The translations under genes and the position numbers were made by a program. Of a stretch of DNA of 64,000 nucleotides, positions 37,165 through 46,165 are shown piece after piece. How positions within the stretch are numbered: the stretch's first letter is position 1; every line of letters begins with the position of its first letter. The notes below the pieces were generated by a model. It did no database searches and had not been told where the DNA came from. It was given only the letters and a program-made list of their open reading frames with translations. The stretch comes from Lipingzhangella_A rawalii (GTDB taxonomy: Bacteria > Actinomycetota > Actinomycetes > Streptosporangiales > Streptosporangiaceae): assembly GCF_031628175.1 (NCBI RefSeq), contig NZ_JAVLVT010000010.1, positions 346,150-410,149 on the forward strand, in the 5' to 3' direction.

Positions 37165-38214
37165 TCAGCGATGCGACCGGGGGGCCGTACTCTCCCGCAC
37201 CACGAGATCGGTGGCCAGATCCAGCCGCAGGTTGGCTGGCTTCTCCCCCCGACTGAGGGTCAGTGCGAGGTAGGTGGCCTCCTCCGCCATCTCCACCAGG
37301 GGTTGCCGAACGGTGGTCAACGGGGGGCCCAACCATCCCGCGACCGGCAGGTCGTCGAAACCCACGACACTGAGATCCTCGGGGATGCGCAGGCCCAGTT
37401 CCCGGGCGGCGACGTAGACTCCCATCGCTTGCAGATCGCTGCCGGCGAAGATCGCCGTGGGCGGATCGTCCAGGGTCAGCAGTTCCCGGGCCTGCTGCCG
37501 GCCGCCGTCGACATGGAAGTCACCGGACCGCACCAGGGTGGGATCCCACTGGAGTCCGGCCGCTTCCAGCGCGGAACGGTAGCCGTCGACCCGGGCCCGG
37601 CTACACAGCATGTGACCGGGCCCGCCGATCACGCCCACCCGCCGGTGTCCCTGATCCAGCAGGTGACGTGTCGCGGTGAGACCGCCACTCCAGTTGGTGG
37701 CCCCGATCGACGGCACACCTCCCGCCGGTTCCCCGGCCGGGTCGACCACCACGAACGGCACCCCGTGCGTGGCCAGACGGGTGTGCTGCTCGTCGGTCAG
37801 CCCGGACAGCACCAGGATCGCTGCGGCGGAACGCCGGTCGAGAACGGTATCCACCCAGGCGTCGCGAGGGGTCTGGTGTCCATCGGACTCGGAGAGAACC
37901 ACGTCGAACCCCTCGTCACGCGCCACCCGCTGCACGCCACGGATCACCTCCAGCGCCCAGGCGCTCTCCAGTTCGTGGAAAACCAGGTCGACCCGGGCGG
38001 AGCGACTGGTCGTGGCGGCGCGTCGGCGCTGGTAGCCGTACCGGGCGATGAGGTCCTCCACCCGGGACCGCGTCGCGGGGGCGACGTCGGCCCGGCCATT
38101 GAGCACCTTCGACACGGTGGCAACCGACACCCCCGCAGCTTCCGAAATTTTCGAGATCGTTACCGGTTCTGGCGGAACATCATTGCCGATCGAGTCAGCC
38201 GAGTGCGCAGTCAC
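37165..38214 (-). CDS. LacI-family transcriptional regulator (first)
   Basis: The 349-residue protein has an N-terminal helix-turn-helix with hinge helix (ISKISEAAGVSVATVSKVLN) and a periplasmic-binding-protein-like effector domain ending in LRIPEDLSVVGFDDLPVAGW and LTTVRQPLVEMAEEA. The start is GTG 38214. It sits between two oxidoreductase genes that both have a GGAAAGCG-type operator, so it most likely represses both until a sugar ligand binds. It is convergent with the first oxidoreductase and divergent from the ten-gene operon. Confidence 0.94.
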   Translation of the reverse strand: MTAHSADSIGNDVPPEPVTISKISEAAGVSVATVSKVLNGRADVAPATRSRVEDLIARYGYQRRRAATTSRSARVDLVFHELESAWALEVIRGVQRVARDEGFDVVLSESDGHQTPRDAWVDTVLDRRSAAAILVLSGLTDEQHTRLATHGVPFVVVDPAGEPAGGVPSIGATNWSGGLTATRHLLDQGHRRVGVIGGPGHMLCSRARVDGYRSALEAAGLQWDPTLVRSGDFHVDGGRQQARELLTLDDPPTAIFAGSDLQAMGVYVAARELGLRIPEDLSVVGFDDLPVAGWLGPPLTTVRQPLVEMAEEATYLALTLSRGEKPANLRLDLATDLVVRESTAPRSHR

Positions 38215-38280
38215 CCGGTCATGCTACCTGGACATCACCAAAGGATCGCCCAGGAGTATGAGTTTTATCACAACACACTC

Positions 38281-38310
38281 TTGACCCTTGTTCCAATGAG
38301 GCCGTAAATT
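38281..38310 (+). promoter_or_regulatory. promoter of the sugar operon
   Basis: TTGACC (38281-38286) and TAAATT (38305-38310) are separated by 18 bases in an unusually AT-rich stretch. Transcription would start near 38317, giving a leader of about 130 bases containing an inverted repeat and operator O2. Confidence 0.65.
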
Positions 38311-38324
38311 TGACCTCCAGTATT

Positions 38325-38350
38325 ACCGAAACGTTACCGATAGTTTCGGT
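38325..38350 (+). promoter_or_regulatory. inverted repeat in the operon leader
   Basis: ACCGAAAC (38325-38332) and GTTTCGGT (38343-38350) are perfect 8-base arms around a 10-base loop. TTACCGA is also repeated directly (38324 and 38334). It could be a second operator or an mRNA hairpin near the 5' end. Confidence 0.55.
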
Positions 38351-38422
38351 CAGCCTTCCCCCAGGCTTCGCTACACCGACCACGGAAACCACCCACTCCC
38401 CCATCCCCGCCCCGCGAGCCCG

Positions 38423-38439
38423 TGGAAAGCGATTTCCCA
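38423..38439 (+). promoter_or_regulatory. LacI-family operator O2
   Basis: TGGAAAGCGATTTCCCA contains GGAAAGCGATTTCC, differing from O1 only at the centre. It ends 11 bases before the start of the second Gfo/Idh gene and overlaps the region just before its AAGGAG ribosome-binding site. Confidence 0.85.
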
Positions 38440-38450
38440 CAAGGAGCACG

Positions 38451-39557
38451 ATGGACACCTCCCCCGCTGTGGACAGCGCGCCGACCGTACGCGCGGCCAT
38501 CCTGGGCACCGGGAACATCGCCCGGTTTCACGCCGAGGCGCTGTCCGCCCTGCCGGACCAGGTCGAGGTCGTCGCGGTCGCCGACGTCAACGAAGAGGCG
38601 CGTACCACCTTCGCCAACCACCTCGCCGTCCCCCGGAGCTACGGCGACCTGGCGACACTGCTGGACGAGGTCTCCCCCGACCTGGTGCATGTCTGCACAC
38701 CCCCGGGGCTGCACCGAGACCAGGTCCTGGCCTGCCTCCAGGCGGGATCATCCGCCCTCGTGGAGAAACCCCCCACCCTCAGCACGGCCGAGCTTGAGGA
38801 ACTGGCGGCCGCCGAGGGCACGCGGGGGCCCTGGGTCGCGACCGTGTTCCAACACCGGTTCGGCTCCGGAGCACTGCGTGCGCGGGAAATGCTGGCCTCG
38901 GGCGCCCTGGGACGTCCCCTTGTCGCGGTGTGCCACACGACCTGGTTCCGGGAGCAGTCCTACTTCGACGTGCCCTGGCGGGGCCGGTGGGACACCGAGG
39001 GTGGTGGACCGACGATGGGGCACGGGATCCACCAGATGGACCTGCTGCTGGCGCTACTCGGGGACTGGGTCCGCGTCTCGGCCACGGCCCGCCGGCAGGC
39101 CCGCGCGATCGATACCGAAGACGTGTCCCTGGCACACGTGGACTTCGCCAACGGAGCAGTCGCCAGTATCGTCAACAGTCTGCTCTCCCCACGGGAGGAG
39201 AGCTACCTGCGGATCGACTGCGAGCGTGCCACCCTCGAACTGACCCACCTGTACGGCTACGGCGACGACAACTGGCGCATCACACCCGCCCCCGGTCACG
39301 AGGAGGACGTGTGGGCGGCCTGGAGGTCGGGCCCCCAGGGGGTGAACAGCGGCCACAGCGCCCAGGTGGCCCACGTGCTGCGCTGCCTCCGCGCGAACGA
39401 GGCACCGCCGGTCACCTCCACGGAGGCGCTGCGCACCATGCGCCTGGTCGCGGGCGTGTACGCCTCGGCCTTTCTGGAACGGCCCATCAGCCCCGCGGAC
39501 CTGGGAGCGGACTCGCCGTTCCACACCCGGATGAACGGTGACGGTCCCCGATGGTGA
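38451..39557 (+). CDS. Gfo/Idh/MocA-family oxidoreductase (second)
   Basis: The 368-residue protein has the Rossmann motif AAILGTGNIARFHAEAL, the segment SSALVEKPPTLSTAELEELA with the EKP catalytic lysine region, and a C-terminal domain with GGGPTMGHGIHQMDLLLALL containing the usual Asp/His pair. It is shorter than the first oxidoreductase and only distantly related, so the pair may perform oxidation and reduction at different steps. ATG 38451 follows AAGGAGCACG; the frame opens upstream of operator O2 without homology. It is the first gene of the operon that runs to 50024. Confidence 0.93.
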   Translation: MDTSPAVDSAPTVRAAILGTGNIARFHAEALSALPDQVEVVAVADVNEEARTTFANHLAVPRSYGDLATLLDEVSPDLVHVCTPPGLHRDQVLACLQAGSSALVEKPPTLSTAELEELAAAEGTRGPWVATVFQHRFGSGALRAREMLASGALGRPLVAVCHTTWFREQSYFDVPWRGRWDTEGGGPTMGHGIHQMDLLLALLGDWVRVSATARRQARAIDTEDVSLAHVDFANGAVASIVNSLLSPREESYLRIDCERATLELTHLYGYGDDNWRITPAPGHEEDVWAAWRSGPQGVNSGHSAQVAHVLRCLRANEAPPVTSTEALRTMRLVAGVYASAFLERPISPADLGADSPFHTRMNGDGPRW

Positions 39558-39627
39558 GCGTTCCGGTTCCACGTCCGCGGCTCGGCTGCTGCACAGCGCC
39601 GCCCACACCCCACACCCGGGAGGCCAC

Positions 39628-40629
39628 ATGTGGGCCTTCCTGATCCGGCGCCTGCTCTACATGGTGCCAACCCTGTTCGCGATCTCCCTGGTCGCGTTCG
39701 TGATCATCCAACTGCCGCCCGGAAACTTCCTCACGACCTACATCGCCGAGCTGTCCGCGCGGGGCGAGACCGTGGACCGCAGCCAGATCGAGGCCCTGGA
39801 AGAGCGGTACGGACTCAACGACCCCGTCTACGTCCAGTACCTGAACTGGATCTCGGGGATCGTGTTGCACGGCGACTTCGGACAGTCCTTCCAGTACCAG
39901 CGGGACGTGTCCGAGCTGATCTGGGGCCGCCTCGGAATCAGCGTCGGGATCGCGCTGTGCACCGTACTGGTCAGCTGGGCCATCGCGTTCCCGATCGGGA
40001 TCTACTCGGCGGTGCGCCAGCACTCCGCCGGGGACTACGTCTTCACCTTCCTCGGGTTCCTGGGCCTGGCCACCCCCAACTTCATGCTGGCGCTGCTGTT
40101 CGTGTGGATCTCCTTCGCCTACTTCGGCCAGAGCGTGGGGGGCATCGTCTCCCGCGAGTACGTGGACGCACCCTGGAACCTCGGCAAACTGCTGGATGTT
40201 GCCGGCAACCTCTGGATTCCGGTCCTGATCATCGGGACGGCCGGAACGGCGGTCCTGATCCGGGTGCTGCGTGCCAACATTCTGGACGAGCTGCGCAAGC
40301 CCTACGTCACCACCGCCCGCGCCAAGGGGCTTCCGGAGTGGCGCGTCATTCTCAAATACCCGGTGCGCATGTCCCTGAGCCCGTTCATCAGCACCGTCGG
40401 CTGGGTGCTGCCCACGATCGTCGGAGGCGAGGTGATGGTCTCCATCGTGCTGAGCCTGGACACCACCGGCCCGCTGCTCCTGGAGGCGCTGCGCACCCAG
40501 GACATGTACCTGGCCGGGGCGTTCATTCTCCTCCTCGGCGCGCTGACCCTCATCGGAACCCTGCTCTCGGACCTGCTACTGGCCTGGTGGGACCCGCGGA
40601 TCCGCCATTCCCAGCTCGAGGAGGCCTGA
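39628..40629 (+). CDS. DppB-type ABC permease (sugar operon)
   Basis: The 333-residue membrane protein starts FLIRRLLYMVPTLFAISLVA, then VIIQLPPGNFLTTY. The ELSARGETVDRSQIEALEER loop is extended compared with peptide DppB. The EAA loop reads YVTTARAKGLPEWRVILKYP. Dpp-type importers with this extended DppB often carry oligosaccharides rather than peptides. ATG 39628 follows GGGAGG; the upstream extension is not membrane-like. The next permease starts 3 bases after its stop. Confidence 0.93.
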   Translation: MWAFLIRRLLYMVPTLFAISLVAFVIIQLPPGNFLTTYIAELSARGETVDRSQIEALEERYGLNDPVYVQYLNWISGIVLHGDFGQSFQYQRDVSELIWGRLGISVGIALCTVLVSWAIAFPIGIYSAVRQHSAGDYVFTFLGFLGLATPNFMLALLFVWISFAYFGQSVGGIVSREYVDAPWNLGKLLDVAGNLWIPVLIIGTAGTAVLIRVLRANILDELRKPYVTTARAKGLPEWRVILKYPVRMSLSPFISTVGWVLPTIVGGEVMVSIVLSLDTTGPLLLEALRTQDMYLAGAFILLLGALTLIGTLLSDLLLAWWDPRIRHSQLEEA

Positions 40630-40632
40630 CCC

Positions 40633-41793
40633 ATGGGACGGAATCCCCTGCGGCGTGGCAGCGACACCGGCAGCGCGCCCGCCTCGACAGCCCCCGCGGC
40701 GAGAACACGGACACCGGGCGCGGAATCGCACTCCCAGCTCGTGTGGCGGCGCTTTCGCCGGCATCGCCTGGCCATGGCCAGCACCATCGTGGTGGGGCTG
40801 CTGGCGCTGGTGGCGATCTTCGCCGAATTCGTGGCCCCCACCACTCCGGAGGACTACAGCGCGGACCACACGCACGCCCCACCGCAGGCTCTGCGTTTCA
40901 TCGACACCTCGGACGGCATCGATCTGGGACTGTACGTGTACGGCTACAGCTCCGAACGCGACCCGGAAACCCTCGCCCGGGAGTACACCGTCGACGAGTC
41001 CCACACCATCCCGGTCGGCTTCTTCGTCGAGGGCACCGAGTACGAGATGTGGGGCCTGTTCCCGGCGAACCGGCACCTGATCGGCCCGGTGAACGCCGAT
41101 GATCCGATGTACCTACTCGGTGCCGACCGCAACGGCCGCGACATGCTCTCCCGCATCATCTACGGCACGCGCGTCTCCCTGTCCATCGGCCTGGTGGGGG
41201 TCGCACTGGCGTTCCTGATCGGGATCGCGCTCGGGGGGATCTCCGGTTACTTCGGTGGCCGCACCGACACCATCGTCCAGCGCCTCATCGAATTCACCAT
41301 GTCCATCCCCACTATCCCCTTGTGGATGGGGTTGACAGCCGCGGTCCCCAACGACTGGGGGCCACTCACGACTTACTTCGCGATCACGGTGATCTTATCC
41401 CTGATCGGCTGGACCGACCTGGCCCGGGTCGTCCGGGGCCGCTTCCTGTCCTTACGCGAGGAGGACTTCGTCCTGGCGGCCCGCCTGGACGGCTGCGGCC
41501 GGGCCCGCACCATCCGGCGACACATGCTTCCCTCGTTCACCAGCCACATCGTCGCCTCCCTGACCCTGGCCATTCCCCTGATGATCCTGGCCGAGAGTGC
41601 ACTGTCCTTCCTCGGGCTGGGCCTCCAACCGCCGGTGGTCAGTTGGGGGGTGCTCATGCAGGAGGCGCAGAACATCCACTCGATCGCGGGAGCGCCGTGG
41701 ACGCTGCTGCCCGGAGTGGCGGTGACGGTTGCGGTGTTGGCGCTGAACTTCATCGGCGACGGGATCCGCGATTCCGCAGACCCCTACCAGTAA
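40633..41793 (+). CDS. DppC-type ABC permease with large external insertion (sugar operon)
   Basis: The 386-residue protein is about 90 residues longer than DppC of peptide systems. After the first helix (about 46-66) comes an acidic, mostly extracytoplasmic insertion (about 70-165), then the conserved YLLGADRNGRDMLSRIIYGT, five helices and the EAA loop ARLDGCGRARTIRRHMLPSF. This insertion is, as far as I know, seen in Dpp-type transporters at polysaccharide-use loci. It should contact the loaded binding protein. Confidence 0.93.
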   Translation: MGRNPLRRGSDTGSAPASTAPAARTRTPGAESHSQLVWRRFRRHRLAMASTIVVGLLALVAIFAEFVAPTTPEDYSADHTHAPPQALRFIDTSDGIDLGLYVYGYSSERDPETLAREYTVDESHTIPVGFFVEGTEYEMWGLFPANRHLIGPVNADDPMYLLGADRNGRDMLSRIIYGTRVSLSIGLVGVALAFLIGIALGGISGYFGGRTDTIVQRLIEFTMSIPTIPLWMGLTAAVPNDWGPLTTYFAITVILSLIGWTDLARVVRGRFLSLREEDFVLAARLDGCGRARTIRRHMLPSFTSHIVASLTLAIPLMILAESALSFLGLGLQPPVVSWGVLMQEAQNIHSIAGAPWTLLPGVAVTVAVLALNFIGDGIRDSADPYQ

Positions 41794-41815
41794 GCGCGTG
41801 GAACAGGTGAGACCC

Positions 41816-42988
41816 ATGTCAACTGACACCCACCCTGAGGTTGTGCTGGACGTGCGGGGGCTGAGCACGCGGTTCGCCACCGACACGGGTGAGGTCCCGG
41901 CCGTGAACGGTGTGGACCTCCAACTGCGCCACGGACGCACGCTGTGCGTCGTCGGCGAGAGCGGCTGCGGCAAGAGTGTCACGGCCCGTTCGGTGCTCCA
42001 GCTTGTGGAACCGCCGGGACGGATCACGGAAGGGCGGGTACTCCTCCATCCGCCCCCCGAACCGGACTCCACGGGAGCGACCACGCAACCGCCTGTGGAT
42101 CTGGCCGCGCTGGGGCCCACCAGCCGCGGCATCCGGGCGGTGCGGGGAGACGAGATCGCCATGATCTTCCAGGAGCCCATGTCCTCCCTGTCGCTGGTGC
42201 ACCGGGTCGGCAACCAGATCGGCGAGGCTATCCGGGTGCACGAACGCGTATCGCGGGCCGAGGCCCGCGAGCGCAGCATCGACCTCCTCACCCGGGTGGG
42301 AATCCCCAACCCCGAGCGGATGGTGGACGTGTACCCGTTCCAGCTGTCCGGGGGGATGCGCCAACGCGTCATGATCGCCATGGCGTTGTCCTGCGCCCCG
42401 CGGCTACTCATCGCGGACGAGCCCACCACCGCCCTGGACGTCACCACCCAGGCCCAGATCCTCGACCTGCTCGCCGATCTGCAACACCAGCGCGGCATGG
42501 CGATGCTGTTCATCACCCACGACATGGGGGTGGTGGCTGAGATCGCCGACGAGGTCGCGGTGATGTACCTCGGGCGTGTGGTGGAGCGGGGCGGGGTGGA
42601 CGAGGTGTTCCACGACCCCCAGCACCCCTACACGCGGGCGTTACTGGAGTCGATTCCGCGCATGGGTGGCCCCCGACAGTCGCGACTGCCCGCCATCCGC
42701 GGCTCGGTCCCCGACCCGGCCACCCGCCCCAGCGGATGTGTGTTCCGTAACCGCTGCGACAGCGCCATACCCGGACTGTGTGACGCGATCGACCCGCCGG
42801 AGGTGGTTCTCGACAGCGGGCGGCGGGTGCGCTGTCTGCTGCACGGGGGCGTCGAACCACCCTCCGAAACCACCAGTGGCACGAGCGGACAGCTGGCTGG
42901 CCGTGTCCCCGACACCGGCATCGCCCCACCCGCGGCCGATGGCCACACCCCGTCCAGATCGGAGTCCCCCAATGCCCGCCGAGACTGA
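41816..42988 (+). CDS. DppD-type ABC ATPase (sugar operon)
   Basis: The 390-residue protein has Walker A GESGCGKS (near 45), a small insertion after it (about 65-100), IFQEPMSSLSLVHRVG, LSGGMRQRVMIAMAL, ADEPTTALD, and the oligopeptide-type C-terminal motif with cysteines in SGCVFRNRCDSAIPGLC, which in relatives binds an iron-sulfur cluster. ATG 41816 was chosen for its AGGTGAG site; GTG 41798 is in frame. It overlaps the next ATPase gene by 17 bases. Confidence 0.93.
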   Translation: MSTDTHPEVVLDVRGLSTRFATDTGEVPAVNGVDLQLRHGRTLCVVGESGCGKSVTARSVLQLVEPPGRITEGRVLLHPPPEPDSTGATTQPPVDLAALGPTSRGIRAVRGDEIAMIFQEPMSSLSLVHRVGNQIGEAIRVHERVSRAEARERSIDLLTRVGIPNPERMVDVYPFQLSGGMRQRVMIAMALSCAPRLLIADEPTTALDVTTQAQILDLLADLQHQRGMAMLFITHDMGVVAEIADEVAVMYLGRVVERGGVDEVFHDPQHPYTRALLESIPRMGGPRQSRLPAIRGSVPDPATRPSGCVFRNRCDSAIPGLCDAIDPPEVVLDSGRRVRCLLHGGVEPPSETTSGTSGQLAGRVPDTGIAPPAADGHTPSRSESPNARRD

Positions 42989-44069
42989 CATCCCCGCCGC
43001 GGGCACACCCGGCGTCCACGCCGGGGCCGCCGACGACACCGCCACCCAGGGGCACGGCGAACCAGCACTCCTGGAAACGCGGGGCCTCGAGGTGCACTTC
43101 CCGGTGCGGCGCCGGGGACTGCGTCGCACCGCGCAGATGGTGCGGGCGGTCGACGGTGTGGACCTGCGGTTGGACCACGGCGAGACCCTTGGCCTGGTCG
43201 GCGAGTCGGGCTGCGGGAAGACCACCCTGGGTTCGGCTGTGCTGGGTCTGCGGTCCGGGGTCCGCGGCGCGGTGTACTACCGGTCGGGGCAGGGGCGGCT
43301 GCTGGACGCGACGCGCCTGGGCTCGGCGGATCTCGCGGAGTACCGCCAGGAGGTTCGCATGATCTTCCAGGATCCACACGCCTCCCTCAACCCCCGGTTG
43401 ACCCTGCTGGACCTCGTCGGTGAACCCCTGCGCGTGCTTCAGGGCGTCGGCGGGGCCGAGCTGGAGGAGCGGGTGGCGGGGATTCTGGAGCGGGTGGGGC
43501 TGCGCCGCGACCACCTGCGCCGCTACCCGCACGCCTTCTCCGGTGGGGAACGCCAGCGGGTCAGTATCGCCCGCGCCCTCGTGCCGGGCCCGCGGCTCGT
43601 CGTCGCCGACGAGGCCGTGAGCGCACTGGACGTGTCGGTGCGCTCCCAGATCCTGAACCTGCTCCAGGATCTTCAGGACGAGATGGGGCTAACCTACCTC
43701 TTCGTCTCCCATGACCTGTCGGTGGTGGAACACGTGTGTACCCGGGTCGCAGTGATGTATCTGGGGCGGGTCGTGGAACAGGCGGACACCAGTGAGCTGT
43801 ACGGCCACCCCCGCCACCCCTACACCGAGGCGCTGATCTCGGCGGTTCCCGTTCCGGATCCGCGGCTGCGGGGGCGCCGGGAACGGATCCGGTTGACCGG
43901 CGAACTTCCCGATCCGGCCTCTCCCCCGAGCGGATGCCCGTTCCACACCCGCTGCGGCTACGCCACCGAGCGCTGCGCCATCGACCGGCCGCCGTTGCGG
44001 GAGATCACGCCCGGACACCGGGTGGCCTGCCACCACGCCGAGGAGCTGTCCTTGGCCGGGCTGCCCTGA
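42972..44069 (+). CDS. DppF-type ABC ATPase (sugar operon)
   Basis: The 365-residue protein has Walker A GESGCGKTT (near 77), MIFQDPHASLNPRLTLLDLV, FSGGERQRVSIARAL, ADEAVSALD and the C-terminal SGCPFHTRCGYATERC cysteine motif. It forms the second half of the ATPase pair. The start ATG 42972 overlaps the end of the preceding gene. In contrast to the metal-box operon, the two ATPases here are separate proteins and keep their cysteine motifs. Confidence 0.93.
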   Translation: MPAETDIPAAGTPGVHAGAADDTATQGHGEPALLETRGLEVHFPVRRRGLRRTAQMVRAVDGVDLRLDHGETLGLVGESGCGKTTLGSAVLGLRSGVRGAVYYRSGQGRLLDATRLGSADLAEYRQEVRMIFQDPHASLNPRLTLLDLVGEPLRVLQGVGGAELEERVAGILERVGLRRDHLRRYPHAFSGGERQRVSIARALVPGPRLVVADEAVSALDVSVRSQILNLLQDLQDEMGLTYLFVSHDLSVVEHVCTRVAVMYLGRVVEQADTSELYGHPRHPYTEALISAVPVPDPRLRGRRERIRLTGELPDPASPPSGCPFHTRCGYATERCAIDRPPLREITPGHRVACHHAEELSLAGLP

Positions 44070-44106
44070 ATCCTCTGCTCCCCCACAGAGAAAAGGAGAG
44101 TCACCC

Positions 44107-46068
44107 ATGCACACCATCCCCCGAGGCGCCGCGCCACCACCCCGGCGCGGTCTGGCCCTGGCCGCGGCCACGGCAGCGATATCCCTCGTACTCAGCGGCT
44201 GCGACTTCTTCAGCCTCGACCCCGAGGGTGAGGACGGTGCGACAGGCGAGGGCACCGGCGAGGCGCCCGAACTGGCCGCATTGGTCGACGAGGGCGAACT
44301 TCCCCCGCTGGAGGAACGCCTGCCCGAGGATCCCCTGGTGGTGGAGCCGGTCGACGAGATCGGCTCCTACGGCGGCACCTGGAACAGCGCCATCATGGGT
44401 ATCGGGGACTGGCCGTGGCTGGGCCGCACCGTGGGCTATGAACAGCTGACCCGCTGGAACACCGAATGGACCGAGACCATCCCCAACCTGGCCACGGACT
44501 GGGAGTACAACGACGACGCCACCGAGCTCACCTACGAGCTACGCGAAGGGCTGCGGTGGTCCGACGGGGAACCGTTCACCGCCGAGGACATCGCCTTCGC
44601 GATGAACGACATCTTCAACAACGAGGACCTCACCCCGGTGGCGGCAACGAACCCCGGAACGGCGGAGGTGCTGGACGAGACCACCGTCACGATCACCTTC
44701 GAGGAGCCCGACGCGCTGTGGGCCGAGAACGACCTGCTGGGCTACCAGATCGTGAACAAGCCCAAGCACTATCTCGAAGAGTTCCACATCGACCACAACG
44801 AGGACGCTGACGAGCGTGCCGAAGAGGAGGGCTACGACAGCTGGACCGAGATGTTCGAAGTGGAGGCCGGTGTTACCGACTCCGCGCTGACGTGGCAGAA
44901 CGCCGATCTGCCCACGATGAAGCCGTGGATGGTCACCGAGCCGCTGGCCGACTCCGGGCAGATGGAGCTGGAGCGCAACCCCTACTACTGGAAGGTCGAC
45001 CCGGAGGGCAACCAGCTGCCCTACCTGGACCGGGTCGTGTTCGACATCCTGCAAGACGAGGAGGTCATGCTGACCCGGGCGTTGAACGGGGAACTGGACT
45101 TCCACACCCGGCACTTCAACACTCCGGAGAACCGGCCCGTGGTCACGGAGCACCAGGAGTCGGGTGGTTACGAGCTCATGGAGCTGGAGCTCTCGGAAAT
45201 GAACACCGCCGTGATCGCCTTCAATCTCACCGCCGACGACGAGGAGCTGCGGGAGATCTTCCAGGACCGGGATTTCCGGGTGGCGATGTCGACGGGCATC
45301 AACCGCCAAGACATCATCGATGTCGTCTACCAGGGGCAGGGCGAACCCTGGCAGGCCGCACCCCGCGAGGAAGGCCCCTACTACAACGAGGAGCTGGCCA
45401 CGCAGTACACCGACTACGACGTGGACGAGGCCAACGATCTCCTCGACGAGGCCGGATACGACGAACGTGACGGCGGAGTGCGGCAGAGCCCGAACGGAAC
45501 CCCGTTGAGTTTCACGCTGTCGGTGCCCGGTGACTTCCGGCCCGACATCATCGACGCGATGGAAATGGTCGTCGAGTTCTGGGACGACCTGGACGTGGAC
45601 GTGGATCTCGACACGGCGGAGCGTTCCCGGTGGCAGGACCAGTCGGAGAACAACGAGCACGAGATCAGCGTGTGGTCCGGCGACAACGGTATGGCCGACG
45701 TGATGTACGACCCGCGCTGGTACCTGCCGGCCCACAGCGGCGAGTCCAATTTCGCGATCCCGTGGGCGCAGTGGTACGAGTCCGACGGGAACGACCCGCG
45801 CTCCCAGGAGCCGCCGCAGGACGTGCAGGACCACCTGGAGATCTACGACGAGATCCAGGCCGAGCCCGACCCCGACGCACGCGACGCGTTGGTGGAAGAG
45901 ATGCTCGCCGAGTCCCAGGAGCAGTTCTACGCGGTCGGGATCAGCCTCCCCCAGCCCGGCTACGGAATCGTCGCCACCGACTTCCACAACGTGCCCGCGT
46001 CGTTGCCGGAATCCTCCATCTACAACACCCCGGCCCCGGCCAACCCGGAGCAGTTCTTCATCGAGTGA
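44107..46068 (+). CDS. family 5 substrate-binding lipoprotein (sugar operon)
   Basis: The 653-residue protein has a Sec-type signal with lipobox LSGC (cysteine near 35), an acidic linker and an SBP_bac_5 domain: LTYELREGLRWSDGEPFTAE, WMVTEPLADSGQMELERNPY and DIIDVVYQGQGEPW. It is about 120 residues longer than peptide-binding relatives and very acidic. Long members of this cluster occur at sugar loci and bind oligosaccharides. ATG 44107 follows AAAAGGAGAG. It comes after, not before, the permease and ATPase genes. The ligand cannot be read from sequence. Confidence 0.92.
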   Translation: MHTIPRGAAPPPRRGLALAAATAAISLVLSGCDFFSLDPEGEDGATGEGTGEAPELAALVDEGELPPLEERLPEDPLVVEPVDEIGSYGGTWNSAIMGIGDWPWLGRTVGYEQLTRWNTEWTETIPNLATDWEYNDDATELTYELREGLRWSDGEPFTAEDIAFAMNDIFNNEDLTPVAATNPGTAEVLDETTVTITFEEPDALWAENDLLGYQIVNKPKHYLEEFHIDHNEDADERAEEEGYDSWTEMFEVEAGVTDSALTWQNADLPTMKPWMVTEPLADSGQMELERNPYYWKVDPEGNQLPYLDRVVFDILQDEEVMLTRALNGELDFHTRHFNTPENRPVVTEHQESGGYELMELELSEMNTAVIAFNLTADDEELREIFQDRDFRVAMSTGINRQDIIDVVYQGQGEPWQAAPREEGPYYNEELATQYTDYDVDEANDLLDEAGYDERDGGVRQSPNGTPLSFTLSVPGDFRPDIIDAMEMVVEFWDDLDVDVDLDTAERSRWQDQSENNEHEISVWSGDNGMADVMYDPRWYLPAHSGESNFAIPWAQWYESDGNDPRSQEPPQDVQDHLEIYDEIQAEPDPDARDALVEEMLAESQEQFYAVGISLPQPGYGIVATDFHNVPASLPESSIYNTPAPANPEQFFIE

Positions 46069-46075
46069 CCCGAGC

Positions 46076-46105
46076 GCGGGGGCGCCGTACCGCCGGCACC
46101 CCCGC
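46076..46105 (+). terminator. intra-operon hairpin after the binding-protein gene
   Basis: GCGGGGG (46076-46082) pairs with CCCCCGC (46099-46105) around a 16-base GC-rich loop that can pair further. With no T-tract it may be a partial terminator or 3'-end stabiliser, giving more mRNA for the binding protein than for the genes after it. Confidence 0.4.
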
Positions 46106-46165
46106 CCCGGCACGTGCCCGGCGTCCCGATGCCGGGTCGCCGGGCAGAGCGGACAGGAGCCCATC

